Below are positions 24,145-35,576 of a stretch of 64,000 bases of DNA, piece after piece. A program made the position numbers and the translations under genes. Each line of letters begins with the position of its first letter. The stretch's first letter is position 1. The notes beneath the pieces were generated by a model. The model searched no databases. It was not told the origin of the DNA and saw only the letters and a program-made list of their open reading frames with translations. The DNA is from Siphonodentalium dalli (Eukaryota; Mollusca; Scaphopoda; Gadilida; Siphonodentaliidae). The DNA is taken from positions 15,421,729 to 15,485,728 of the forward strand of contig CP136068.1 of NCBI GenBank assembly GCA_032622095.1, in the 5' to 3' direction.

Positions 24145-24490
24145 ATGTCTGACAATACAGTCATCGACGATTTCACGAGATATTTCATTTTATCAGAATT
24201 TGAAGAGCTTCCACTTGCAAGCAACAGTGATGAAATTACAGAATTATCTGATACAATTATGCCAGTATTGGCCGGCTCGAACTCTGAAAGTGAAACTGGT
24301 ACATTTCGACTTCGTACCGAAATGAACAGTCAACAACAAGGTGAAGGTGTTTTGAGCTCAGGCGTTAGGCCTACTAACAGTCGGTTTGGGGTGATAGATC
24401 AGGGAGCCATTTCAGACTTTATTGCTGATCAAGAAAATTTGAACACACGTAAAAAAACTGAAAGTGACATGCGTCTGTTTAGTGTATTTA
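24145..24490 (+). CDS. Crypton-type tyrosine recombinase, N-terminal part
   Basis: Starts at ATG 24145, preceded by a GC-rich stretch (GCCCCGCCC at 24080) that could be promoter. The frame encodes an acidic N-terminus (MSDNTVIDDFTRYF), a Ser/Gln-rich middle, then ADQENLNTRKKTESDMRLF, the conserved entry to the DUF3504-type domain of Crypton-derived proteins such as the ZMYM2/QRICH1 group. The frame hits a stop at 24514 after entering an inverted-repeat element at about 24489. Its continuation lies at 28569. The product would be a DNA-binding integrase of a Crypton transposon or a domesticated relative. Confidence 0.7.
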
Positions 24491-27400
24491 GTCTGGTCGA
24501 TAAACTCACATTTTAGGGTCAACCTAGAAAAAATTCGGACTAAGTTGGTTTTTATACCATTTTGAAGAGGAATATATCCTCTATAACATATCCAAAATCC
24601 GCTAAAATCCGCTTTGAGCATTTTTTTGTAATTCAAGATGGCATCCAAGATGGCGGCCATTTTCCTATAAGTCAGCTTGATGCAATTATAGTGAGAACAT
24701 CTTGTCATATGTACACACATGTATATATTTTTGTGAAGCTAAGACATAACGCCACTTTTATGTCCCAAAATTGGAACTCCCTGTCTAAGATGGCCGCCAA
24801 AATGGCGACCGGAAAATGATTTTTTTTACGTTTTTTACTAATATCTTTAAGATAAGTTTCTGTGATTTGGAACTGGTTGAGAATTGTGACTTTATTTTGT
24901 ATTTAACATGTTAATTGACCATTGGAGCAATGAAATATGCTGTTTGTGGGGTCTACACCCCTTCCGATCACTAAAAAATTCGATTTTACAAAACGCGGTA
25001 TAACATTTTACAAAAGATCCCCATTGGGATTCTAGTCACATTTCATCAAGAAGTGGGAAGAACTGTGCAATATATGTGATGCATTCTATATCTTATTGAT
25101 ATTCGAACTCAATGGTACCAAAATTGTCACTTTGGCTCAAAATGGCTGTCAAAATGGCCGCCAAACTATGGAAAATGGTAATTATTATCCCAGGGTGCCA
25201 TGCAACCGCTTACAAGTTGTGGTGGTGCACATAATTGACCATTCTGTCTTATATATATTGAATACCAACATTTCTTATGCACCTTGAATAATTTTTACTA
25301 TTTCCTACTCTGAAATTACCAGAATTATGGGATTTGTCTATCACAAACAGCATCAAACTCGGCAAAAATTCACTTTTCATGTTTGGACCATTTTTTCAAA
25401 TAAAATGGAACTATCTTTGGTATCCAAGGTTTTTTTTATTTTTATGTGCCTTAAATGTGTCATAGTGTGGTGTTTTAGACAATATTACTCAAGATGACTT
25501 GCAAAATGACAACCAAATTTGGTAAAAGGTTTATATTCCGAACATTATTCTCTGCTGTTCCGAATTGGTGGCAAATTGTGACTCACTTGGTTATTAAACA
25601 TGCTACTTAATCAACTGACAACTAAATCGTATATTCTGGTTGTCCCAGCACCTTATGATGCACGACAAATTCCTTTTAAGGGATGCAGTATGGATTTTGC
25701 CGAACACCTCTTTTGGGATTCTGTCCATGTTTTTTACGGAAACGGACATAACGTTGAAACTGAACTGAAAGGGATTATATTATGTGGCTATTTGGCCCAT
25801 TAGCATCAAAACTGATAAACTATTGTCAGGAAAACCGTTTTCTTCACATTGCATATAAAACGCAATTAATGTGGAGAACACTCTGATATTACCTCTATCG
25901 ATTAACATATCCTTGAGTTATTGTGGAAAACGATAGTCACCCAAAGGTGCACCAGTACTAATCACACACGAGCATGCAGTCACTCCATATATACATGAAC
26001 ACCACATAAATGGTCATGTGCCACTCGTTGTATAGACATACACCTCACCCATTACCATACAGCCACACTTGGGTTTACCCATACACCAACGCATGGCCCT
26101 ATAGCCGTGAATAACCATGCAGACACACCAGGTATACTCCAACACCTCACACGACCTGTACACATATTCAGTACATACATGCACATAAAGTAACATCCTG
26201 TATACCTATTCACCTCGCCATAGGTCATACAGTCATAGCATAGCTATATGGCCACTAAAGATATACACCGATGACCATACAGTCATTCCTGGTATACATG
26301 TTCGCTACATCCATGATCATACATCACTTCTTGTATACCTATTTGCCTCACCAGTGGTCATGCAGTCTCAATCCCTGTATATATATACATATTTGTGACA
26401 CCCGTGGCCATATAGCCACTCAAGATATACATATATACCCAAACCAAAACCATAGAGTCACTCCATGTATATACACATAGACCTCACTAATGGCCTTATA
26501 GTCCTTCTAGATATATCAATCTCCCGTACCGCACACACGGCCATTCATACACTCGAGACTTACATATACACCTGACCCATGACAATTCAGCCTCTCGCTG
26601 TATACGCATAAAAACTACTCGTGATCATAGTCACTCCTTGTATATCAATTCACCCCACCATTAATGTTGCCATACTGTCAATCCCTATATACATATTGGC
26701 CGTGTCATGGCCATATAGTCACTCATGGTATACATATACACCTCACCATGACCACAGCGTCACCCCATGTGTATATATATATACCTCATCAATGGCCATA
26801 CAGCCCTTCTAGATATACCAATACCCCGCACTCACGGCCATTCGTACACTTCAGCATTGCATATACAGCTCACCCGTGACAATTCAGCCACACGCTGAAT
26901 ACTTATACACCCTCTCCATGAGCATTCAGCTATTCACTGTATACTTGTACACAACACCACCAATGACAATACAATATGCCCTACATATAAGCATATAGAA
27001 CCCACCCATCACCATGAGGTCACTCTCTATATACACTAGCCGGCAATGGCCATCAAAGTGTACTCCAGGTATGCATATACACTTCAACAATGACAGTGCA
27101 GTCATTCCATTTACACATATACACATTGCCCATAACCATACAACCACACCCTATTTATTCATACACCATCCATTACCATACATCCAACATATGTATACAT
27201 ATACACCCACCATGACAATACAGCCACCCAGTGTACACCTGTATAGCCCACCCCTGACCACACAGTCACTCCATATATACATCCAGGACAGTGTAGCTGC
27301 TCTCGTTATGCCCATACACCACTACAATGACAAGACAGCCACTCACAGTAAACATGTTCACCTCACACATGACCATATACATGTAGCTACTCCTTATATA

Positions 27401-28568
27401 CCTATACATCTCACCATGGACACCCCATCCTTGACCATATAGTATCACATTGTATAACTATTCACATCATTCATGAATACAATGTATGAATACCATGTAT
27501 ACCTAGTTACATACTCACATCGCCTATGACCGTACAGTCAACAGACATACACACTGTATTAAGTTGATCAATATTGATGCTAATGGGCCAGAATAGCCAC
27601 ATAATATGATACCTCTCAGTTCCGTTTCAACGTTCTGCCCATTTCCGTTCAAAAACAAGGAAGTTTTTGGCAAAATCCATATTGCATTCCTCAAAATGAA
27701 CTTGTCATGCCTCGTAAGGTACCGGGACAACCAGAATAGAACATTTAGTTGATTAAGTAGCATGTGAGTACAATTGATTATGTATAAATATACACCACGT
27801 ATATACACATCATGTATATGTATATAATAATGTTTACCAATTTGGTTGCCATTTTGGAAGCCATATTGAGTAATTTTGTCTAAAAAAAATTGTAAGTGGT
27901 TGCATGGCACGCTGGGATAATAATTACCATTTCCCATATTTTGGCGGCCATTTTGGCAGCCATTTTGAGCCAAAGTGACAATTTTGGTACCATTGTATCA
28001 CTTACATTGCACAGTTCTTCCCACTTCTTGGTGAAATATGACTAGAATCCCAATGGGGATCTCTGTGAAATGTTATACCGCGTTTTGTAAAATCGAATTT
28101 TTGAGTGATTGGAAGGGCTGTGGACCCCACAAACAGCATATTTCATTGCTCCAATGGTCAGTTAACATGCTAAATACAAAATAAAGTCACAATTCTCAAC
28201 CAGTTCCAAACCACAGAAACTTATCTTAAAGATATTAGTGAAAAACGTAAAAATTCCATTTCCGGTCGCCATTTTGGCGGCCATCTTGGACGGGGAGTTT
28301 TGGGACATAAATGTGGCGTTATGTCTTAGCTTCACAAAAATATATACATGTGTATACATATGACAAGATTTTCTCACTATAATTGCACCAAGCTGACTTA
28401 TAGGAAAATGGCAGACATCTTGGACGCCATCTTGAATTACAAAAAATGCTCAAAGCGGATTTTAGCGGATTTTGTATATGTAATAGAGGATATATTCCTC
28501 TTCAAAATGGTATACAAACCAACTTAGTCCAAATTTTTTCTAGGTCAAACCTTTTATCGACCAGACTA
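24489..28568. mobile_element. 4.08 kb inverted-repeat element interrupting the Crypton gene
   Basis: The outer ends TAGTCTGGTCGATAAA and its inverse enclose long arms: 24516-25830 on the left and 27560-28551 on the right, inverted copies with many matching blocks (for example TGGTCAATTA/AACATG regions and the CCCATTAGCATCA block). An inner pair, GGGTCAACCTAG and CTAGGTCAAACC, is flanked by TTTTA on both sides and could be the true termini. The centre (25880-27550) is a degenerate minisatellite. No transposase is seen. It may behave as a foldback element. Deleting exactly 24489-28568 restores the Crypton reading frame. Confidence 0.75.
25900..27550 (+). repeat. Degenerate minisatellite, CATATACACCTC/CCATACAGTCACTC unit
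   Basis: Repeats of roughly 45-55 bp built from TATACATATACACCTCACC and ATGACCATACAGTCACTCC, diverged throughout. Open frames here (for example 27014-27442) are byproducts of the repeat (His/Thr-rich) and not genes. Confidence 0.8.
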
Positions 28569-29704
28569 CTGTAGTGAGCAGGGAGTAGATACCAAGCCAG
28601 ATTTGATGGAAACTAAAACATTGGACTTGTTATTTGGGAATTTCCTCAGTGTTGTCAAAAAAACCAATGGGGACGATTATGAACCTTCGACTATTCAAGG
28701 ATTTGTGTCCAGTTTGGAGCGTTATATATGTTCACAGCACTATCCCCACACTGTCAATAAGAACCCTCTCTTTCCACACAGTAACAAGGCTGTTGTTGCA
28801 AAGATGAAATATCTAAAATCTCTTGGTCGTGGTAATAAACCGAATGAATCAGATGAATTGACTGATGAAGACATTGAAAACTTCTTCAAGACAGGTCAGA
28901 TGGGAATTGACACACCAAACCAGATAGTGAATTTCCTTCATGTAACATTCTCAATGGTTCTTGGAATGCGCGGTGGCAGAGAACAACGTAGCCTAACATG
29001 GGGTGACATAAGCATTTCTACAGATGAGGATGGTGATGAATATTTGGAGCATGTACGTGAGCGGCAAACTAAAACTCAAACAGGCACAGATCCAACAAAT
29101 ATTAGGAAATTTAAACCAAAGGCATGGCACTATATGGAAGATATGCAACGCTGTCCAGTATGGGCTTACAAAATATATAGAGACAAAAGAACTCCTGCCA
29201 TGTGTACACCTGACTCGCCATTCTTCCTTGAGATAAACTATACGAAAAATCCCAATCTACCTTGGTTCAAAAATTGTCCTATGGGAGTGAACCATATTTA
29301 TGGTCTTGTAAAGAAAATGAAATCAAAATGTGATGAAATAATGCAGAAAGAAGATACAAGGAAAATAATAAACCACAGTGTACGCAAACATATGATGCAG
29401 AAATGTAACGATATGGGGCTGCCTGCTAATTGTACTATCCAAATAAGTGGACACAGGAATGTAGGCAGTGCAAACAATTACAGTAAGTTGAATGAAAAGC
29501 AACAGAAATCAATATCAACTTCTCTAATGCGCCCCCTGGAGTCACCAGTTCTGCGGTTGTTCCGTATCAACATTCAACGGCACCAAAACCAGTATCTCAG
29601 AATCATGCTTCTGCATCATGTTCTACTGTTACTAGTATGAATCATCAAGCTCAACATGAAATGAATTATGATTCAACATGTATTTCAACATCATCAGTGT
29701 CAAC
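28569..29704 (+). pseudogene. Crypton-type tyrosine recombinase, catalytic part
   Basis: Open in the frame that reads CSEQGVDTKPDLMETKTLD, then LLFGNFLSVVKKTNGDDYEP, matching the N-terminal and catalytic fold of Crypton/DUF3504 recombinases. Catalytic residues are visible: Arg in LGMRGGREQRS, His-x-x-Arg in NHSVRKH, and Gly-His-Arg with a tyrosine nucleophile in SGHRNVGSANNYSK. Near 29524 a one-base loss shifts the frame. Reading frame 1 ends at 29640, while the shifted frame gives a Ser/Thr/Gln-rich tail to a TGA near 29722. With the 4.08 kb insertion and the frameshift I call it a decayed element gene. Splicing of the insertion as an intron is an alternative. Confidence 0.75.
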
Positions 29705-30870
29705 AAATATTCATGGCCCATGAATAAGCATGAATATTCATGGTCCATGAATAACCATGAATATTCATGTTTATTCATGGATATGTTGCCATTTAACAAC
29801 CATGAATAACAATGAATAAAGCATGAATAATTCATGGTTATTCATGGTTAAACAAGAGGTGGCATCAGAGATGCTGTGTCTCGTTTTCGGTGGCTTACCG
29901 CCGGTGGCTACCGCCAATTGGTGTGCATCAGTATCGGTAGACTAATTAATAGGTAAAATCGAAAAATGACTAATTAAGGGCCATAACTCCATCAAATTTT
30001 ATCGGGCCAGGCTGGTTTTCGAACTCGTCTGAAATATTCTTGGCAAGTATGTCTATTCCAAATTTTAAACAAATTGGAGGACGTTTGTTGAAGTTATCGC
30101 GCTAACGAGCTAAAAATTCACGAAAAATGACTAATTAAGGGCCATAACTCTATCAAATTTTATTGGGCCAGGCTGGTTTTCGAACTCGTCCAGGATATTA
30201 TTGGAAGACACTTATATTCCAAATTTTAGTTGAATCGGATGACGTTTGATGAAGTTATCGTGCTAACGAGCTCAAAATTCGTACAAAATGACTACTTAAG
30301 GACCATAACTCTATCAAATTTTATCGGACCAGGCCGGTTTTCGAACTCTTCCGAGATATTCTTGGGAGACACCTATATACCAAATTTCAATCAAATCGGA
30401 TAACGTTTGTTGAAGTTATCGCGCTAACGAGCTGAAAATTCGTGAAAAATGACTAATTAAGGGCCATAACTCTATCAAATTTTATCGGACCAGGCCGGTT
30501 TTCGAACTCATCCGAGATATTCTTGGAAGACACCTATATACCAAATTTCAATCAAATCGGATAACGTTTGTTGAAGTTATCGCGCTAACGAGCTGAAAAT
30601 TCAAAGGGCCACAACTCTGTAATAAATGTGCGGACGAACCCGATTTTTTGTCTGCAGCTTACGTGCATGGATATGTACTCATACACAAATTTTTTTTAAT
30701 CCGTCAATAAATGGTTGAGTTATAAGCAAAACACGTCGCCCGCCTGCCCGTCCGCCCGCCCACCATCAAACTATAAGTCGAGTTTTGGAAAAAAACTCGA
30801 CTAATAAACATGAATAACACTGAATAATTCATGAATAATCCTGAATTATTCATGGTCAGGAAACTGGGGT
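29660..30870. repeat. CATGAATATTCATGG palindromic repeat cluster
   Basis: Many overlapping copies of CATGAATATTCATGG and ATGAATAACCATGAAT at 29700-29850 and 30806-30865, self-complementary in both orientations. The cluster is interrupted by the element at 29852-30805. Confidence 0.75.
29852..30805 (+). mobile_element. Helitron-like tandem-core element in the ATTCATGG repeat
   Basis: Left end ACAAGAGGTGGCATCAGAGA with a GCATC/GATGC hairpin. Four core copies of about 158 bp (29960-30600) contain GGGCCATAACTCTATCAAAT, GTTTTCGAACTC and GAAGTTATCGCGCTAACGAG. The right end has a C/G-rich GCCCGCC microsatellite (30736-30762) and the hairpin GTCGAGTTTT/AAAACTCGAC (30778-30801). It is inserted into the palindromic ATTCATGG repeat, which continues on both sides. 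Confidence 0.75.
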
Positions 30871-31119
30871 AGTATCAAGTGTCCACAGTGATAAATTGGC
30901 TCCTTCAATAATACAGCCTTCAGCAAAGTGATGTTCTCTCTAAAATTCATAGGGCACGGCAAAGAGGTGTGAATTATAAAGGGCCATAACTCTGTTAAAA
31001 TATATCGGATCAAACCCATATTTGAACTTGATCTGTATTTAGGTGTCAAAAATCCATATACCAAATTTGGTGTCGATCAGATGAAAAATGTTTGATTCAT
31101 CCTGGCTTGGATGAATTCT

Positions 31120-31760
31120 ATATAAAACAAGAGTGGAAAGGGTTAAATAAACAATACCAAAATCCATACAGATGATGAACATGCTAAGAAAAATCTAGGT
31201 AAGAAATATGAGGCTGTAATGTGTCTAAAAAAAAATTGTTTTTAGAGTTATGTCCCTGGCTCTGCTCCTATTTGACCCAGTGACCCCATTTGAACAAATA
31301 TGAACCCCAGTCAACCAAGGACCCACCACACAAAATATTAGCTAAATCAGCCCAATGGTTCTTGAGAAGAAGACGTTCTGAAAATTACTAGGTAGGAATA
31401 GAGTTATGGTCCTGGCTCGGCACCTATTTGACCCCATTTGAACAGATCTGAAACCCAGTCACCCAAGGACCCTCCATATAAAATATTAGCTAAATCGGCA
31501 CAATGGTTCTTGAGAAGAAGAAGTTCTAAGAATTACTAGAGAGGAATAGAGTTATGGCCCTGGTTTCGCAACTAATTGACCTGGTGACCTGATTTGAACA
31601 AATCTGAATGTGAGTCACCTGGGAAACATCCACACCAAATATGAACCCATTCGGTCTTCCGGTTCGAGAGGAAAGATTATTCTTGACGGACGGACGGATA
31701 TGTTTATCGGCCAGATAAAAAACACGAAAGCGGAACTATCCTGCTACGGAACATATAGTT
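31120..31760 (+). mobile_element. Diverged tandem-core element (GAGTTATG core)
   Basis: Three core copies of about 155 bp (31235, 31400 and 31545) contain AGAGTTATG, CCTGGCTC, TTTGAACA and TTCTTGAGAAGAAG. The right side has GACGGACGGA. Ends are poorly defined. Confidence 0.55.
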
Positions 31761-31894
31761 AAAGGTTGGAATGTTGGATGTAACGAAGCACAACTGTTGT
31801 TTGCCGCTTTACCTAACTGTGCCGATCGGATAGTTAATGATATGTACAAAGCTTTTAGAAGCGTAGGGGAGGAAACACGGGCGTGGTTCTGAAC

Positions 31895-32030
31895 TTTCTC
31901 AATATTTAAGGAATATTCAAGGACTGTTAGTTGAATTCAAGTACTATTCAAGGTTCAAATCGGATTCAAGGACTATTCATTCCAAGGTCTGAATTTCAAG
32001 GACTATTCATTTCTGTACGAACCCTTGAAA
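31895..32030 (+). repeat. TTCAAGGACTATTCA short repeat
   Basis: Five to six degenerate copies of a unit near 16 bp (ATTCAAGGACTATTC). Confidence 0.7.
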
Positions 32031-32659
32031 ATGTGAAAGATATTCATCATATAAAATTTCAATCAGATCAGGTGATATTAACTGGAGATATCATATCCAG
32101 TCAACATGAAAAATGGCATTTCTAAAATAGAAAAAGGACCATAACTATGATAAAAATCATCTGACTGGTACCATATTCGAACTTGACCTCGATATTGTGA
32201 TAGCACCCTACGAATTGAATCGATTCGTTTCGCTGACGATCACTTATCGTCATTACAATGTGAGTGAATTGAAGCCGGTACAGCCACTCAGTCAAGTGTT
32301 ATCTACATCTTCACTTTTGATACGTCTGATGCAATGATTCGATTCAAGACTCGATGCGAATTGGAATCATTTGGCTGAATCGATTCAAGATTTGATTTGA
32401 AAATGCCCTATTCGCAGGGTCCTGTTATCTATGTACATTGAAATCACTCAAGCCAAATGCTTTTAAAATCAAATTTGTATTGAATTTTAAAAGAAGTTTA
32501 GAGTTTATTATTCCCATACCGTCTCAAAAATATGTTTTGATTTATAAAAATCAGAAAAGACTACAATAAGATATGCTGTTTGAGGTTATACCTAAAGTAG
32601 ATAAATCACCCAAAAGGCTCGTCTGTGTCATCTACAGTCATTGTCTGGTTGAAACTCAC

Positions 32660-32752
32660 CTTTGGAAGTCATTATCTTGTATACAGCAAAGATGATCGCA
32701 CAGTCAACAATGAACCCAGTAAAGATAAATGCTATCTCAACACCAGACAGTC
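32660..32752 (-). CDS. Transmembrane exon A
   Basis: A 93 bp exon on the minus strand with acceptor TCCTTCACAG and donor GTGAGT, phase 1 at both ends. It encodes a short extracellular lead, a hydrophobic helix (IAFIFTGFIVDCAIIFAVYK) and a basic end (TSKG), consistent with a type I membrane anchor. It has the same length and phase as exon B at 19951-20043, and the two share a G-x-I-V-[DN]-x-A-I motif within the helix. The intronic sequence just upstream of the acceptor is also similar in both (a GAAGGAGGAAAC-type tract seen on the plus strand). This indicates exon duplication. Confidence 0.75.
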
Positions 32753-32782
32753 CTGTGAAGGAGGAAACATATATATTGGACA

Positions 32783-32965
32783 TATATTAATGAAATTGTC
32801 AATGACACTGTAGCTCAATTTGGATGAGGGATAATCTTTCAAGCTTTACAGTCAATAGAGCGATTAGAAATGCAGAAAGTTAAAATGTCCAAGTAATACT
32901 GGATGTTATTATGAAGAGATATACATGTACATGTATATAAAGTAAAAACCAAGATGGCCACTGTC
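32783..32965 (+). mobile_element. Truncated Pearl-like left end
   Basis: Carries TTGTCAATGACACTGTAGCT and CAATTTGG plus a scrap of core (CCAAGATGGCCACTGTC) but no array or right end. It sits 31 bp from membrane exon A. Related solo left ends are at 45490 and 50768. Confidence 0.65.
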
Positions 32966-33764
32966 TAAATAAGAGATGGACTGTTGTCCGGCACATACCA
33001 CCCCCCATGTGGCATACTGCCTAGTGAGGGCACATCAACATGTATAACAGACCCAAAAACCTGGATTTTCAGACAAAGATGAATAACTCTATAACGATCA
33101 AACCTGAACAAAACCATTGAAAACTCAATTGAATGTCCTCATAGTGGCGAACATCCAAAACACATTTTATGAAGATCCGACAACCTATGATTGAGATCTG
33201 CTTGGAAGGAAAAACACCAACATGTCCTGAGTGAACACTCCATTCAATTTCCTCATGGTAGTGAATATCCCTACCAAATTTCCTTGAGATCCGACCACTA
33301 CTGTTCAAGTTACGACCTGAACAGACATTGGACTGATGGACGAACGTGCACCTCGACTGATGGACGGAAGCACTGACAAATCGACAGATGCAAAACAGTA
33401 TACCCCACTTTTATCATCATATCACTTCTTTGTTGTATAATCATGTTTATTATACATTTTTGTTGCTATGTTGCGATTGCCTTTTGAGTTAGTGATAAAT
33501 CCTGTGAAGGAGAAATCATAAATAGCTAATTTTGCCTGCGAACTTAAAATCTTGAAGGAAGTTTAAGCCTTGCATTGGTTGTTGTGTGAACATGTAGATG
33601 TTGTTTACGAGGAAGTTTCTGGAAATCTATTGGCACTTTGTGACTCTCTGGTGACAATTTAAACAAACATGCTTTTCGCGAAAACATAACATAATCAAAC
33701 TGCATTTTCTCTCACACAAAGTGTGTTTTGACGTAATATTCCATTCATACTATCATTATACTAC

Positions 33765-33966
33765 ATATACTCCTTGTATACCAATTCACATCATTCATGA
33801 CATACAATAACTCCCTGTAACCTGTTCACTTCACCTATAATCATACAGTAACTACCTGGCTGTTATTTTGGCATCCACCCTGTATCCAGTTGATCAATTT
33901 TTATCCTAAGGGGTCAGAATAGCCGTAGATTATGGTTCATCTCAGTTCCGTCTCAAAGTTCTGCCC
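33765..33966. mobile_element. Fragment related to the arms of the 4.08 kb inverted-repeat element
   Basis: Contains TCAGTTCCGTCTCAAAGTTC, TGCCCATTTC and AGAATAGCC, matching the 27560-27660 arm of the element in the Crypton gene. It continues past the hAT insertion at 35013. Confidence 0.5.
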
Positions 33967-33974
33967 ATTTCATT

Positions 33975-35004
33975 CAGGGTTTGCCAAATTTGCCAATGGC
34001 AAAAATAATTTACATTTGGCAAAAAATAATTTCATTTAGCAAAAGATTTGGCAAGTCACTCTCCAAATTCTCAAGAATGAAAACTATTGGCCACTCATGA
34101 CATTTATTTCAGGAAAGCATTGCAATTAGTGGTGGTCTATATAAGGTTAGGAAATGTTCAAAAGATGCAGTTAATATGATAGCATTAGTATCGATGAGAT
34201 TACTATATTATTTATTGTTGTGGTGTTTACATATAGATAATCCTCTTTTGCATTTGCCCTTCTTGGTTTGTTGTTAAAGGTGGATTATCTCTTTGTAAAC
34301 ATGTATTATAAAGTTACCGGGGTATAAAATATTAGATTTGAATCGAAGACTCCTGTCCGGAAATGCTTCTATCGATTAATATTAATTTTATTTCGAATAT
34401 TTTCTGGTCTAAAAAGGTGTGTTTGTTCAGCTAACGAACAATGGTGGTTACTGTTAACAGAGACCAGAAATTATATTGTGCAATTTTGTCACAAATAGAT
34501 GTTAATTATACTCGTTATCGCTTATATCGTTGGAACAAAACAATACAAACAACCAATCTGTGACATTTGACATTCGTTGCGTAGCCGTGGGAACAGCCCA
34601 GTGCTCTATATCGCAATAAGGTATCATCCGAATGGTCTGTTCTAAAAATAGTAACATAAATGGGCCCGATTTTATATTCGAAATAAAATCAATATTAATT
34701 GATAGAAGCTTTTCCGGACATAGGTCTTCAGTTCATATCTATTATTTTATACCCACGCAACTATTTAAAATTTGTTATTTAAAGAGATAATCCATCTTTA
34801 AGAGAGGCAGGAGTTATTAATAATTAACTGCTTTCTTATCTATCAATGACAAAAGTTGTTTTCAAACAGCGCTTGTCGAAAATATAAAGACTCAATTTTG
34901 GAGAAACTGATAGCATTTGGCAATATCTAAAAGAATTTGGCAAAAAATATTTTCATTTGACAAAATATTTGGCAAAAGAAAATTGCGATCCAGAGCGAAC
35001 CTTG
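33975..35004. mobile_element. hAT-type non-autonomous element, 1,030 bp
   Basis: Perfect 8 bp target duplication ATTTCATT (33967-33974 and 35005-35012). Ends CAGGGTTTGCC and GCGAACCTTG are classic hAT CAGGGTT-type termini. TTTGGCAAA-rich subterminal repeats lie on both sides, and there is an inner inverted pair: TTCTATCGATTAATATTAAT near 34368 and ATTAATTGATAGAAG near 34692. No transposase ORF. Confidence 0.9.
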
Positions 35005-35191
35005 ATTTCATTTCAATATAAAAGGCCATCCGGCCACAGTGTCCCCCGAAAAAGTGGCTTCATTGGGGGCATCAACTTTTCTGAAAAAAATAACAAGGAC
35101 CGTAAATCCGATACTAAATTTCAGAACAATCCAACCAGTGTCCCCTGAAATGGTACACGGCAAACTCTAGATATTTATTTGTTAATTTTAC

Positions 35192-35239
35192 CTTCATTAA
35201 TGCTGGCTGTGTTATTTGTTACCCAGAATTGACAGGATT
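35192..35239 (-). CDS. Exon: second short stalk segment
   Basis: This 48 bp segment on the minus strand lies between an acceptor (GTTTTGTTTAG) and a GTAAAA donor, with phase 1 at both ends and no stop. It encodes SCQFWVTNNTASINE plus split codons. NNT is a potential glycosylation sequon. It lies in unique DNA between two hAT elements (33975-35004 and 35577-37691), as expected for a retained host exon. It would join the Thr-rich stalk to a membrane exon. The call rests on splice grammar only. Confidence 0.45.
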
Positions 35240-35576
35240 CTAAACAAAACTAATTTTTGGTCTAGTTTTAAAACTTGTATATACTTTATACATGTAAGTA
35301 GCAAATGATTAGTTCCACAGTTATACTAAAACCATTCAGTATTATTGTCTCAGAAAAATGATGTAAATAATCGCATACATGCATAATATGTAGTTAATCA
35401 GCTTGTTATGATGTAACATGTGATTATTTTTATTTTTACTTTAACTAACATGGACACACATGATGAAATTCCCACCCACCCAAACATGTTGAGTATCCTC
35501 GGGTAAGATAAGACTGTAGAACTATCATATCATCCTAAGAATTACTTCCTATTATATTTCAAGTTGGACACCAGAT

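Noticed and set aside
27014-27442. 142-codon open frame
   Set aside because: It is the translation of a minisatellite (repeating His/Thr/Tyr-rich text), not a gene.
24145-29704. CRISPR or prokaryotic mobile island
   Set aside because: The repeats are not CRISPR-like, and gene structure, splice sites and transposon families are eukaryotic.
33460-33520. Possible fourth membrane exon (acceptor TTCTCCTTCACAG similar to exon A)
   Set aside because: Only the acceptor resembles exon A. The following frame is hydrophilic and lacks the helix.
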